The notes under the pieces: model-generated
Told to the model about the DNA's origin: nothing
Database searches by the model: none
The model's input: the letters and a program-made list of their open reading frames with translations, nothing else
In this document: one piece after another, positions 16,411 to 25,009 of the stretch
Layout: the number at the start of each line of letters is the position of its first letter
How positions within the stretch are numbered: the first letter of the stretch is position 1
From: Comamonadaceae bacterium
Lineage (GTDB): Bacteria > Pseudomonadota > Gammaproteobacteria > Burkholderiales > Burkholderiaceae_C
NCBI GenBank assembly: GCA_947475685.1
Contig: CANJNC010000020.1
Location: 1 to 55,608 of the forward strand
DNA length: 55,608 nt
Reading direction: 5' to 3'
Made by a program: the position numbers and the translations under genes

Positions 16411-17334
16411 TTAGGTGTGCAAGCTGGTGCGACTCAACCACGCTGCACCCCTGACACCCGAGGAGTCACCGTGCTTTGCTTGAAGGATCAGCGTTTGTAG
16501 AGGGCGCGTGAAGGTGTAGCTCAAAATTTGACTTCTCAAAGCGGCATAGATCTCGGGCACATTGCTCATGCCGCCACCCAAGACGATGCAACTGGGGTCT
16601 AGGGTGTTGACGACTTGCGCCAAACCTCGAGCGAGTCGGTCAACATAGAGATTGAAACTTTCAAGGGCCCTTTCATCGCCTTGTCTCATGGCTTGAATGA
16701 TTGAGCTTGGGGTCATGTCTTGGCCACTAGACCTCTGGTGCTCCTCTTGGAAGGCAGGTCCACTGATCCAGCCCTCCAAGCAGTTGAGTGCGCCACACCA
16801 ACAAGTCTTGTTGTGGCCTTCTTGAAGACCCGCAAGAGGCAAGGGCGTGTGCCCCCATTCCCCAGCAAGGTGGTTGGCGCCAGTCCAAACCCTTTCCTGA
16901 AAGACCACACCCCCCCCACAACCGGTTCCCAAAATGACCCCAAACACCATGGGCATGCCTTGGGCAGCGCCATCGACGCTTTCACTCAAGGTCAAGCAGT
17001 TGGCATCGTTTTCTAAAACGACGCTTGTTTGCAAAAGGTCTTGCAAATCTTCTTTGAGCGCTTGGCCATTCAAGACCTGGGAGTTCGCGCCACGCACCCG
17101 TTGCGTTTGCGGATCTAGGCACCCTGGAATACCAAAGCCAATGCGCTGTGGTTTGGGTATATTGAGTTTTTCAAGCGCGCGCGCGAGCAAACGCTCAATG
17201 GTTTGAAGCGTTGCTTTGTAGTCCTCATGGGGGGTGGGCAAACGCTCGCGCCACAGCACCTCGCTTTGCGGGGTCAGGATGGCGAGTTCTATTTTCGTTC
17301 CACCAACATCAAAGCCAATGAGGGCGTCTCTCAT
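16411..17334 (-). CDS. ROK-family sugar kinase
   Basis: A 307-residue kinase. FDVGGTKIELA at the N-terminus is the phosphate-binding loop of the ASKHA fold. VLENDANCL holds the catalytic aspartate, and GEWGHTPLP plus the CWCGALNCLEG zinc motif define the ROK family. LGGGMSN is the adenosine-binding loop. It most resembles bacterial fructokinase (Mak) or N-acetylglucosamine kinase (NagK). The precise hexose cannot be settled from sequence. No sugar transporter or other sugar gene is adjacent. Confidence 0.92.
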   Translation of the reverse strand: MRDALIGFDVGGTKIELAILTPQSEVLWRERLPTPHEDYKATLQTIERLLARALEKLNIPKPQRIGFGIPGCLDPQTQRVRGANSQVLNGQALKEDLQDLLQTSVVLENDANCLTLSESVDGAAQGMPMVFGVILGTGCGGGVVFQERVWTGANHLAGEWGHTPLPLAGLQEGHNKTCWCGALNCLEGWISGPAFQEEHQRSSGQDMTPSSIIQAMRQGDERALESFNLYVDRLARGLAQVVNTLDPSCIVLGGGMSNVPEIYAALRSQILSYTFTRPLQTLILQAKHGDSSGVRGAAWLSRTSLHT

Positions 17335-17504
17335 GTTTGAACTTAAAGAGTGTTGAATTTATGGGGTAATTTTAAGCCCAGCCGCAATTTCAAAAACGCA
17401 AAGTCAATTGATTTTTTTGCAGCGTTTGGGTCTATCAGGGACATTCCCCAGAGAAAACACCTCTGGCTTGTCATAGAATGCTGTAAATTTTCAAGAGGTA
17501 TCCA

Positions 17505-18566
17505 ATGTCAATTCCCGCTCCCGCAAAAGTCCCTTATCGTCGCATCGCCACTGAGGAGGCGTTTGCTCCCAAAGAGATGCTTGACATCTATAACAAAATA
17601 TTGGCCAAAGGCAATACCGATATTGGTTTTGCGAATTTGATGGGCTTTTACATGTCCAGTCCCAGCGATCGGGCCATGCACATCATGCGTTGCTTGCAAG
17701 ACTTGGACGAAGTTCGCTTGGGCCACATGAATGAATCCGGTGTGGATGTTCAAGTCATTGCCTTGACCTCTCCGGGTGTGCAGATCATGGACAAAGAAAC
17801 TGCCGTGGCATTTGCGCCCGTTGCCAACGATATCTTGGCTGAAGCGTGTAAGCGCCATCCCACACGGTTTGTCGGAATGATCACGGTGGCCCCTCAAGAC
17901 CCGCACGCTGCAGCCAAAGAGATTGAGCGTGGCGTCAATAAGTTGGGCATGCATTCGGTGGTGATCAACTCGCACACGCATGGTGAGTATTTGTCTGACC
18001 CCAAATTCTGGGAAATCTTTGAAGCCGCTGAGGCCCACGATACGCCCATTTATCTGCACCCCAATTCTCTGCCCAAAGACATGATCAAGCCTTTCTTGGA
18101 AGCGGGTTTAGATGGCGCTATTTATGGCTTTGGTGTCGAGACTGGCCTTCACGCGCTTCGCATCATTACTGCAGGCGTGTTTGATCGCTTTCCCAAATTG
18201 AAAATGATCATCGGTCACATGGGTGAGGCCCTTCCATTTTGGGCCTACCGTTTGGATTACATGCACAATGCGACGGTCAAGTCCAAGCGCTATGAGGCCA
18301 TTCAACCCACGCTCAGAAAACCAAGCGAGTACTTGAAGTCCAACTTCTTCATCACCAACTCTGGTGTGGCTTGGGAGCCTGCGATCAAGTTCAGCCAAGA
18401 CTTCCTGGGCGTGGATCGCGTCCTTTATGCGATGGACTATCCTTACCAATATGCTCCTGAGGAAGTGGGATTCTTGGACAAGATGAACATTTCTGATGCC
18501 GACAAATTGGCTTTTTTCCAGACCAATGCAGAGCATGTGTTCAAGATTCCTCATGCCAAGCCCTGA
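17505..18566 (+). CDS. Amidohydrolase-2 family, resorcylate-decarboxylase-like
   Basis: A 353-residue TIM-barrel enzyme of the amidohydrolase-2 (ACMSD/gamma-resorcylate decarboxylase) group. Landmarks are RIATEEAF at the first strand, IYLHPNS, IIGHMGEALPFW and YAMDYPYQY with the late metal-binding aspartate. Relatives remove carboxylates from hydroxybenzoates or vanillate derivatives without redox cofactors. The first strand has EEAF where the ACMSD-like HxH would be, as in the hydroxybenzoate-decarboxylase branch. No signal peptide, so it acts in the cytosol. GAGGTATCC precedes the ATG, and a terminator follows about 90 bases downstream. Confidence 0.88.
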   Translation: MSIPAPAKVPYRRIATEEAFAPKEMLDIYNKILAKGNTDIGFANLMGFYMSSPSDRAMHIMRCLQDLDEVRLGHMNESGVDVQVIALTSPGVQIMDKETAVAFAPVANDILAEACKRHPTRFVGMITVAPQDPHAAAKEIERGVNKLGMHSVVINSHTHGEYLSDPKFWEIFEAAEAHDTPIYLHPNSLPKDMIKPFLEAGLDGAIYGFGVETGLHALRIITAGVFDRFPKLKMIIGHMGEALPFWAYRLDYMHNATVKSKRYEAIQPTLRKPSEYLKSNFFITNSGVAWEPAIKFSQDFLGVDRVLYAMDYPYQYAPEEVGFLDKMNISDADKLAFFQTNAEHVFKIPHAKP

Positions 18567-18658
18567 GCGGCCGGAGGTTTAAAAAAACAGATCCAACCTA
18601 CAATCGACAAGTTCTTTTACCCGCTTAACGGATAAAGAAAGTCTTTTTGGGCTCAAAG

Positions 18659-18691
18659 CCCTCAAGTTACGCTTGTACTTGGGGGTTTTTT
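18659..18691 (+). terminator. Rho-independent terminator
   Basis: Stem CCCTCAAGT (18659-18667) pairs with ACTTGGGGG (18677-18685), with one G-T pair, followed by six T. It ends the amidohydrolase transcript. Confidence 0.8.
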
Positions 18692-18780
18692 CTTGGGAGA
18701 AGACCCAACGGAGAGATTTTTTTGTTATTCTGAAGAGGGCTTAATGGAAGTCATTTTTTTAACTGTTGGATTCACTCATC

Positions 18781-19200
18781 ATGGCGTCTGAGAAAGAGAT
18801 CGCGCACCATTTATACGGTGCTTACGAGGCGTATTTGGATTTGAAAGTACAAATCCACGAGGCACAACAAATGCGTGCCGATCAATTAGAAGAGGCCTTG
18901 TCTCAAATTCCCGAACCCGCTTTTGAGCAAGTTGATCAAGGCAAGGGCAAGAAAGAGCAAAAGGATCATTCGATTGGTAAGAAAAAACCGCTCCCCACCG
19001 TTGAAGACCATGAGTTAAAAGTGCAACGCGATTTGGATCTTTTGGGTCAAAAGATACAGGCCTTGGTTCAACTCTTGACTCAAAATCACACCACATCGCC
19101 CACCATGTTGGGTGAGTTCGAGAACTTAAGGACCTTCAAGGTTTTAAGTGGTGAGGGGTTTGCATTGAACTCGGTTTTGCCACTCAAGCAGAAACGCTAA
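18781..19200 (+). CDS. Unknown charged helical protein
   Basis: A 139-residue hydrophilic protein without signal or membrane segment. Two helical stretches (about 5-50 and 80-105) flank a Lys/Gln-rich linker (about 55-75), suggesting a helical-hairpin or coiled-coil shape. Not recognised. A TTG at 18766 is an alternative start. It lies alone between a terminator and the inverted repeat before the next Bug gene. Regular codon use across the whole length supports coding, but no function can be offered. Confidence 0.55.
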   Translation: MASEKEIAHHLYGAYEAYLDLKVQIHEAQQMRADQLEEALSQIPEPAFEQVDQGKGKKEQKDHSIGKKKPLPTVEDHELKVQRDLDLLGQKIQALVQLLTQNHTTSPTMLGEFENLRTFKVLSGEGFALNSVLPLKQKR

Positions 19201-19253
19201 ATTTGGCTTTTTGACATTATGAGGGTCTTTCTATCTATAAGTGGGACTATCCC

Positions 19254-19294
19254 GATTGACTTGACCTTGGACTAGGTCCAAAGTTCAGTCAATC
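19254..19294. promoter_or_regulatory. Long imperfect palindrome upstream of a Bug gene
   Basis: Arms of 19 bases (19254-19272 and 19276-19294) around TAG. GATTGACT at the outer ends and TTGGAC at the inner ends match exactly; a few central bases do not pair. It lies 23 bases before the Bug start codon and 54 bases after the previous gene. No T-run follows, so an operator is likelier than a terminator. Confidence 0.5.
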
Positions 19295-19317
19295 TATTTC
19301 CAAGGGAGAGTTTGCGC

Positions 19318-20289
19318 ATGATTTTTAAAATATTTAAAACCATCCTTATTTTGATTTCTGCATGGCCAGGGATCAGTTTTGCTCAAACCGACTACCCCAA
19401 CAAGCCCATCAAAGTCATCATCGCTTGGCCGCCATCGAGTGCAATTGATACTGTCATGAGGCGCATCACAGATGCTTTAAAAGATGAGCTCGGGCAGTCC
19501 ATTGTGGTTGAAAACAAAGCGGGTGCCGCCGGGGCTTTGGGCTCGGCGTTTGTGGCCAATGCGCCAGCCGACGGCTACACACTGCTTTTCAATTCTGCAG
19601 CGATGAACATGCTGGCTGCCATGGGCACGCAAACCCCTTACAAGATGCCTGAGGCATTTACACCCATCGTCCACGTCTTTAGCTCGCCCATGGTCTTGGT
19701 CTCTAATCCCGCACTGGATGTCAAAACGCTTCAAGATTTGGTCGCCCTGGCCACGGCTAGACAAGGCAATATGTTTTACTCATCTACGGGTCATGGAGGT
19801 CCTTCGCATTTTGCTGCAGAGCTCTTTAGAGCGCGAACCGGAATCAAAGCCACACAGGTGCCCACAAAAGGTTCACCAGAGGCCATGCTTGAGCTGATCG
19901 CAGGCAGAGTCGACTTTTACTTCGCCGTGGCCTCTACAGCGCTGCCGCCCGCGCGGGACGGTCGGGTGAAAGCCCTGGCGGTGGCCAGCAAAGAGCGTCT
20001 CGCAATTGCACCCGACATACCGACCATGGAGGAGATGGGCTACCCCAACTTCAATGCAAGTTACTGGAATGGTATTTTTGCGCCTAAAGGCTTGCCTCAG
20101 CCCATCACAGACCGCTTGGCGCTGGCTTTTAACAAAGTCTTGGCAAAACCCGAGGTGCAAGAGAAGTTATTGAATACGGCCAATGTATTGGACGGCAGCA
20201 GCAATCCTCAAAAGTTCATGCGTCTGATTCGAGATGACTTGCAGGTGTGGTCGGACGTGGCCAAGTTTGCCAAAATCAAACCTGAGTAA
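19318..20289 (+). CDS. Bug/TctC-family periplasmic solute-binding protein
   Basis: A 323-residue binding protein with a signal peptide ending at SFA near residue 23, then YPNKPIKVIIAWPPSSA. The second position of the usual pocket loop is less glycine-rich than in most Bug proteins (PPSSAID where PGGxxD is common), hinting at a different ligand. PADGYTLLF is intact. AAGGGAGAG lies just upstream of the ATG. The long palindrome upstream suggests dedicated control. No TctAB genes are nearby; a type B cupin and an SDR pair follow after about 300 bases. Confidence 0.93.
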   Translation: MIFKIFKTILILISAWPGISFAQTDYPNKPIKVIIAWPPSSAIDTVMRRITDALKDELGQSIVVENKAGAAGALGSAFVANAPADGYTLLFNSAAMNMLAAMGTQTPYKMPEAFTPIVHVFSSPMVLVSNPALDVKTLQDLVALATARQGNMFYSSTGHGGPSHFAAELFRARTGIKATQVPTKGSPEAMLELIAGRVDFYFAVASTALPPARDGRVKALAVASKERLAIAPDIPTMEEMGYPNFNASYWNGIFAPKGLPQPITDRLALAFNKVLAKPEVQEKLLNTANVLDGSSNPQKFMRLIRDDLQVWSDVAKFAKIKPE

Positions 20290-20585
20290 CTCTGGCACCC
20301 GTGCCCAAGGCCTCTAGGCCCTGGCTTGCCAGCCTCCATCCATTGGCCGGGGTGTGCCCGTCATGTTTCTTGCCCCCGTTAAGGGACAGAAAAAACGCCA
20401 GTGCAGCCACACTTGAAGCTTCATACAAAGCGTTTGCTGGGGTTGGCGAGCGTTCAGAAATTCTTTGGCGCAGCTCCTCTAGAGGCTTGCGTCGTCTCTT
20501 TGATTGACAGGGGGTTCCCCTATTTGAATTTAAGCGTTGGACCTTATCATATTGAAGTTATCTTTGTACACAGGAGCAGTTGGCG

Positions 20586-21080
20586 ATGAAAAATACAAAA
20601 GACCGAGAATTCAAGGTTTATAAAGAGCAAGATTACCCAGCAGAAAAAAAAGCAAGCGACTACCCTGATTGGCCTGAGCAAGCCTTTCATGTCAGTCATT
20701 TAGAGAAAGACTCGTTCAAGACCGATGGCTTTAGGCCTTGGGCTTTGTCCCGTGACATGGGCATGATCGAGGCCACAGGTGGGATGGTGGATGTGCATGT
20801 CAATAAAAGAGCCAAGCCTTATGATGCAAAAGAAATTGCGCATCGACACTTTCACAATGTTCATTACCAAATGGTCTATGTGCTCAAAGGTTGGGTGAGA
20901 AGTGAATTCGAAGGCAAGGGAGAGTTTTTAATGAAAGAGGGCAGTTGTTGGCTGCAGCCCCCCAAAATCAAACACACCGTGCTCGGGTTTTCAGATGATT
21001 TGGAAATTTTAGAGGTGATCATTCCAGCCAATTACGATACGATCAATTTAAACGAGCCCCCCGTTGGTATTCCAGACTAA
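20586..21080 (+). CDS. Single-domain cupin, type B
   Basis: A 164-residue cupin related to the one at 23486. Shared landmarks are FHVSHLE, ATGGMVDVHVN, HRHFHNV with clustered histidines and YVLKGW, followed by EGSCWLQPP and IKHTVL. The metal site is probably HxH plus His from IKH. The C-terminal tail ends in NEPPVG. Function is unknown. AGGAG lies upstream. It begins a run of four same-strand genes (cupin, SDR, SDR, aldolase) with short gaps, which look like one catabolic operon. Confidence 0.88.
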   Translation: MKNTKDREFKVYKEQDYPAEKKASDYPDWPEQAFHVSHLEKDSFKTDGFRPWALSRDMGMIEATGGMVDVHVNKRAKPYDAKEIAHRHFHNVHYQMVYVLKGWVRSEFEGKGEFLMKEGSCWLQPPKIKHTVLGFSDDLEILEVIIPANYDTINLNEPPVGIPD

Positions 21081-21092
21081 GGAGTCTCTTTC

Positions 21093-21824
21093 ATGCAAAC
21101 CCATCCAAATTTAAAGGGCCAATGGGCCTTGATCACCGGAGCCAGTGCAGGTATAGGTCGAGCTTGTGCCCTGACACTGGCACGTGCCGGAGTCAATATC
21201 TATCTGACGGGCAGAAAAGAAGTTGAGCTCAAAGCGGTTCAATCTGAATGCCAATCCCATGGCGTTCAAGCACCCTACATGTCGGGTGATTTAGGAGATC
21301 GCAGCTTTGTCAAAGAGCTTGTTGAGTGGAGTTCAAGCGCCCAAATTTTGATCAACAATGCCGGCACCCTGACCTATGCACCTGTGTTGGAGGTGACGAC
21401 CGACGAGTGTGAGCACATGTTTGCCATCAATGTGGTTGCCGCTTACGACGTGAGCCGGGCCATAGCCGAGCAGATGAAGAAAAGAGGTTCGGGGCATTTG
21501 ATTTTTATCACCTCTCTTGCTGCACGCAATGTGAATGTGCATTCGGTGGTGTACGCTGCAACCAAACATGCTTTATCGGCATTGGCAAAGGGCTTTAGGT
21601 TGGAGTTGAAAAAAGATTTGATCAAAGTCACTGAAATTGCCCCTGGCATGGTGGATACCGAAATGCGCAGTGCCATCACACATCCTGAGGTGCTTAAAGC
21701 CATTGCCAGTCGAACGTTCAAGCCCATTGCCGCTCAAGATGTGGCCAACGCTGCGCTTTATGCATTGTCATCCTCTGAGGGTTGTTGTCCTGATTTGATT
21801 GAACTCAGACCCATTGTGGGCTGA
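21093..21824 (+). CDS. SDR-family oxidoreductase, canonical
   Basis: A 243-residue short-chain dehydrogenase. The nucleotide-binding GASAGIGRA motif lies near residue 12-20, NNAGTL near 88, and the catalytic pair Y154 and K158 (YAATK). The glycine motif and basic residue LTGRKE after strand 2 favour NADP(H). AAGGAG precedes the start, 12 bases from the cupin stop. It probably oxidises or reduces a hydroxyl/carbonyl in the pathway of this operon. Confidence 0.93.
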   Translation: MQTHPNLKGQWALITGASAGIGRACALTLARAGVNIYLTGRKEVELKAVQSECQSHGVQAPYMSGDLGDRSFVKELVEWSSSAQILINNAGTLTYAPVLEVTTDECEHMFAINVVAAYDVSRAIAEQMKKRGSGHLIFITSLAARNVNVHSVVYAATKHALSALAKGFRLELKKDLIKVTEIAPGMVDTEMRSAITHPEVLKAIASRTFKPIAAQDVANAALYALSSSEGCCPDLIELRPIVG

Positions 21825-21864
21825 GGGAGATCAAGGTCTAATTTTTAAAAGGAAAAAGGACTCT

Positions 21865-22659
21865 ATGGATCTTGAGCTCAAAGGAAAACTCGCCTTGATC
21901 ACGGGTGCTTCTCAAGGCATCGGTCTGGCCATTGCAAAATCAATGGCGCAAGAAGGGTGTGACTTGCACTTGGTGGCTCGGGAGCCAGAAAAACTCCGTG
22001 CAGTTGCCCTGGAAATTGCCCAAACCTATGGCGTTCAAGTCACGCCCCATGCAATTGATATCACTCAAGCGAACGCCGTTGAGATGTTGATGGGCGAGTG
22101 CCCTCAGGTGGATATTTTGATCAACAATGCGGGCAATACACCTAGAGGCACCTTGTTGAATTTGGATGAAAAAACTTGGCGCAGTGGATGGGAGCTGAAA
22201 ATCTTTGGCTACATCAATTTGACCCGTGAGGTCTACCGCTATATGGTTGACAAGAAAGCAGGGGTGATTCTGAATGTCATTGGCATTGGTGCTGAAAAAC
22301 TAGAGTATGCGTATGTCGCTGGCTCAATGGGCAACGCCGCTTTGGTCGCTTTCACCAAAACCTTGGGCAGTGTCAGCATGGATCATGGCGTGCGTGTTTT
22401 GGGGGTCAATCCTGGATGGGTAGAGACCGAGAAGTCCAAGAGGTCTCTCAAAAAACGTGCTCTCTTGGAACTCGGTAGCGAGGAGCGCTGGCGAGAGTTG
22501 ACGCGGGAGTTTCCCAGAGGACATTTGCTGGCACCCGAGGAAGTCGCCGATGTCGTCACCTTTGCTTGTTCATCCAAGGCCGGCGCCATCTCCGGACACA
22601 TCATTACGGTGGATGCGGGGTTTGCAAATCGAGGTTATCAACCTCCTCAGACTGCATGA
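21865..22659 (+). CDS. SDR-family protein lacking the catalytic lysine
   Basis: A 264-residue SDR with an intact cofactor motif GASQGIGLA and NNAGNT. The active-site region reads YVAGSMGN: Tyr150 is kept but residue 154, where lysine is standard, is serine. Such YxxGSxGNA variants recur in SDRs of betaproteobacteria, so this is probably a subfamily and not a random lesion. It may bind cofactor without classical chemistry or use another base. AAAAGGAAAAAGG precedes the chosen ATG. It follows the canonical SDR by 40 bases in the same operon. Confidence 0.9.
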   Translation: MDLELKGKLALITGASQGIGLAIAKSMAQEGCDLHLVAREPEKLRAVALEIAQTYGVQVTPHAIDITQANAVEMLMGECPQVDILINNAGNTPRGTLLNLDEKTWRSGWELKIFGYINLTREVYRYMVDKKAGVILNVIGIGAEKLEYAYVAGSMGNAALVAFTKTLGSVSMDHGVRVLGVNPGWVETEKSKRSLKKRALLELGSEERWRELTREFPRGHLLAPEEVADVVTFACSSKAGAISGHIITVDAGFANRGYQPPQTA

Positions 22660-22699
22660 AGGTGTTGCATTGGTTTTAACGCAATGAATGAAAGGGCAT

Positions 22700-23476
22700 A
22701 TGAACAATAGTTTTAGTGAACGTTTGAAAAAAAATGGGTTTGTCAAAATCATCTCTTTAAGACAAATCAAAACCGCTGACATTGTTTATTTGGTCAAAGA
22801 GTCCGGGTTCGATGGCTTTTATATAGACGCTGAGCATGGTATCTTCTCTTTGCGTGAGATCTCAGACCTTTCTTTGTCCGCGACGTCCAATGGTTTGATT
22901 TCATGGGTCAGGGTGCCCGAGGCTTGCGTGTCTCTTGTGGGGCCCATCTTGGATGCAGGAGCCACGGGGATCATATTCCCGCATGTCAGTGATGCACAAG
23001 AGGCCGCAAAGGCCGTTCAGTTGTGTAAATATCCCCCTTTGGGCAAGAGAAGCATGGCCGCATTGAGCGCTGCGTCCCTTTATCACAAGGCACCTGCACA
23101 AACTTTAAAGCAAGAGCGAGACGACGCTGTCTTTGTGATCGCGATGATTGAAACTGCCCTGGGTGTTGAAAACGCCCAAGACATTGCCAACGTGCCTGGC
23201 GTGGATGCATTGATGATGGGCCCCATGGATTTGAGTTTTGAGCTGGGCGTGCCGGGACAAACCCAACATTCAGGGGTGACCCAGGCAACACTCAAAGCGG
23301 CAAAGGCCGCTCAGAGCGCGGGCAAACATTTTGTGGTGGGTGAGGCGGGGCACGAGTTGGCGGATCAGCTGCGTGCCATGGGTGCGAAGATTTTCACTGG
23401 CGGCAGCGATGGATCGTATTTGCTGGGCGCACTGACCAAAGCGGCCATGGACTTTGATGCCAAGTTAATGGGCTAG
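22700..23476 (+). CDS. HpcH/HpaI-family aldolase
   Basis: A 258-residue class II aldolase/citrate-lyase-beta-like TIM barrel. The signature FDGFYIDAEHG near residue 37 holds a conserved acid, and later IAMIETALGVEN carries a metal-binding glutamate with GPMDLS supplying the aspartate. Members cleave 4-hydroxy-2-oxo acids to pyruvate and an aldehyde. As the last gene of the cupin-SDR-SDR unit it may perform the carbon-cleaving step. An in-frame ATG at 22688 is an alternative start; the family usually begins at the ATG used here. Confidence 0.9.
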   Translation: MNNSFSERLKKNGFVKIISLRQIKTADIVYLVKESGFDGFYIDAEHGIFSLREISDLSLSATSNGLISWVRVPEACVSLVGPILDAGATGIIFPHVSDAQEAAKAVQLCKYPPLGKRSMAALSAASLYHKAPAQTLKQERDDAVFVIAMIETALGVENAQDIANVPGVDALMMGPMDLSFELGVPGQTQHSGVTQATLKAAKAAQSAGKHFVVGEAGHELADQLRAMGAKIFTGGSDGSYLLGALTKAAMDFDAKLMG

Positions 23477-23485
23477 GCTCCTTGG

Positions 23486-23962
23486 TCAGTCAAATCCGGG
23501 TGGCTCGTTCACGTTCACCGTGTCAAATGTCCCTGGGATGATGATCTCAAGCACCTCCAAGTCATCCGAATACTCAAGCACCGTGTGTTTGATGCCAGCG
23601 GGCTGAATCCAACAACTGCCCTCTTTCATCATGAATTCGCCTTGACCTTCAAATTCAACCCTGTTCCAACCTTTTAAAACATAAACCATTTGGAATTTGA
23701 CATCGTGGTAATGCCGCTTTGTCACGGCCTCCTTGTCAAAGGGTCGACCTCTGGCATTGATGTGGGCATCAACGAGTCCTCCGGTCGCCTCCTTGGCGCC
23801 GAGGTCTCGGTATACGATATAGGGACGCAGGCCTTCGCCTTTGAACTGAGCGTCTGCCAAGTGAGAGACATGGAACTTTTGGATCGGCCACTCTCCCAAA
23901 GACTGCATCGCATTTTCAGCGGTGACTTGGTGAAGCTTGGGTTTGGGTGGGGTTTGAGTCAT
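23486..23962 (-). CDS. Single-domain cupin, type B
   Basis: A 158-residue paralogue of the cupin at 20586. They share FHVSHL, ATGGLVDAHIN, KRHYHDV, YVLKGW, KEGSCWIQP and IKHTVLEYSDDLEVLEIIIP. It is convergent with the aldolase gene (9-base gap), so the aldolase operon is bracketed by two cupin copies in opposite orientation. This suggests duplication. Histidines in the HYH and IKH segments are the likely metal ligands. Function unknown. Confidence 0.88.
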   Translation of the reverse strand: MTQTPPKPKLHQVTAENAMQSLGEWPIQKFHVSHLADAQFKGEGLRPYIVYRDLGAKEATGGLVDAHINARGRPFDKEAVTKRHYHDVKFQMVYVLKGWNRVEFEGQGEFMMKEGSCWIQPAGIKHTVLEYSDDLEVLEIIIPGTFDTVNVNEPPGFD

Positions 23963-24123
23963 GGCGGCTTGAGATCTTGGGGGTTGAGAAATAATTTAAA
24001 AGTTTACCCCTGAAATTCCTTGCTTGTACCCTCGGTAAACACTGATTGAGGGAATACCCTTCGTGTTGCAAGTTGTAAATTAAAACCCGAGCAGCGCACA
24101 TTGCACGCATGGACATGTCAAGT

Positions 24124-24148
24124 CAAGCCAAGCCAAGCCAAGCCAAGG
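24124..24148. repeat. CAAGC pentamer repeats
   Basis: Four perfect CAAGC units plus a CAAGG, preceded by CAAGT. They lie between the type B cupin gene and the transglycosylase gene, both minus strand. A slippage-prone tract outside any reading frame. Confidence 0.7.
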
Positions 24149-24166
24149 CGATGCATGCTTTGGGCC

Positions 24167-24715
24167 CTAAGGTTGGAGTGCCGGCACTTTTAAGAGCTGT
24201 CCGTTGATGGACTTGTTCTTGACCAATTGGTTGTACACCATGATTTGGTAGCGATGATTGAAGTAGGGTGTCACCGAATGGTAGGCCGCAATACCAAACC
24301 AAGTATTGCCATATTGACGAATTCCTTTTTTCAGATGCCATGCGGCGACATAGGTTGCCACACAGGCATCCAAGAGCTGTTCAGGGGCGATGCCGAATTT
24401 CGCAATTTCTTTGAAATGAATGGAGTTGATGCCTGCCATGCCCACATCCAAGGTGCCGTTGCTGTTTTTTTTGACTTCCCAAGGATTGAGGCCAGACTCC
24501 ACCATCAAAATGGCTTTCAGCATGGCTGCATTGACATCATGGTAAGCGGCTGCAGCGGGTATGCATTGCTCGTTGCTTTGCGAGGCATTTGAAGGAGTTG
24601 GCTCCTTTCTGGTTTCGGCACTGCTCCCTAGGCTTAAAACCAAGCACGCACCCATGCACAAGCAGCGCAGCAAAGCTCTCCATGGACTGATTTGATCACT
24701 GGTGGTAAATGCCAT
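24167..24715 (-). CDS. Lytic transglycosylase, IagB/VirB1-like
   Basis: A 182-residue secreted murein hydrolase. A hydrophobic signal (about 14-35) is followed by a lysozyme-like SLT domain. It starts CIPAAAAYHDVN, has the catalytic glutamate in ILMVESGLNP, then DVGMAGIN and a GIAAYHS segment. Small enzymes of this type open peptidoglycan for type IV pili, type III or type IV secretion systems. The R64-type pilus genes at the window's left end use such an enzyme, but they are 23 kb away, so a link is only a guess. AAAGGCAAG precedes the ATG; a TTG at 24730 is the longer alternative. Confidence 0.85.
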   Translation of the reverse strand: MAFTTSDQISPWRALLRCLCMGACLVLSLGSSAETRKEPTPSNASQSNEQCIPAAAAYHDVNAAMLKAILMVESGLNPWEVKKNSNGTLDVGMAGINSIHFKEIAKFGIAPEQLLDACVATYVAAWHLKKGIRQYGNTWFGIAAYHSVTPYFNHRYQIMVYNQLVKNKSINGQLLKVPALQP

Positions 24716-24933
24716 CTTGCCTTTGAACAATCCGGAAAAAAAATCTGCAATATGGCTCTCGATTGTAGGTCAGTTGAAATGAGGGGGTTGATAAATTGGC
24801 AATTTTTGGGGCTGAGCCAAGCAAGGGCTCACCAGCGTCTTTTCAAGCGTTGATTGTGAAAGGTCGCGCGCAGTGGAGCGAGTGGATCCAAAGTCAAAAA
24901 ATCATACTTGATTGAATCTTCTTGTCCTCTGCC

Positions 24934-24963
24934 CAAAAAACAATGCCCTTTGAAGGGCATTGT
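24934..24963 (-). terminator. Rho-independent terminator (minus strand)
   Basis: ACAATGCCCTT (24940-24950) pairs with AAGGGCATTGT (24953-24963). In the minus direction the hairpin runs into six T. It ends the transcript containing the exported amidohydrolase gene. Confidence 0.85.
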
Positions 24964-25009
24964 TGTGCTGACACCGAGTTCTTTGGGCTCGGATGAGAGG
25001 ATCCTTGAT

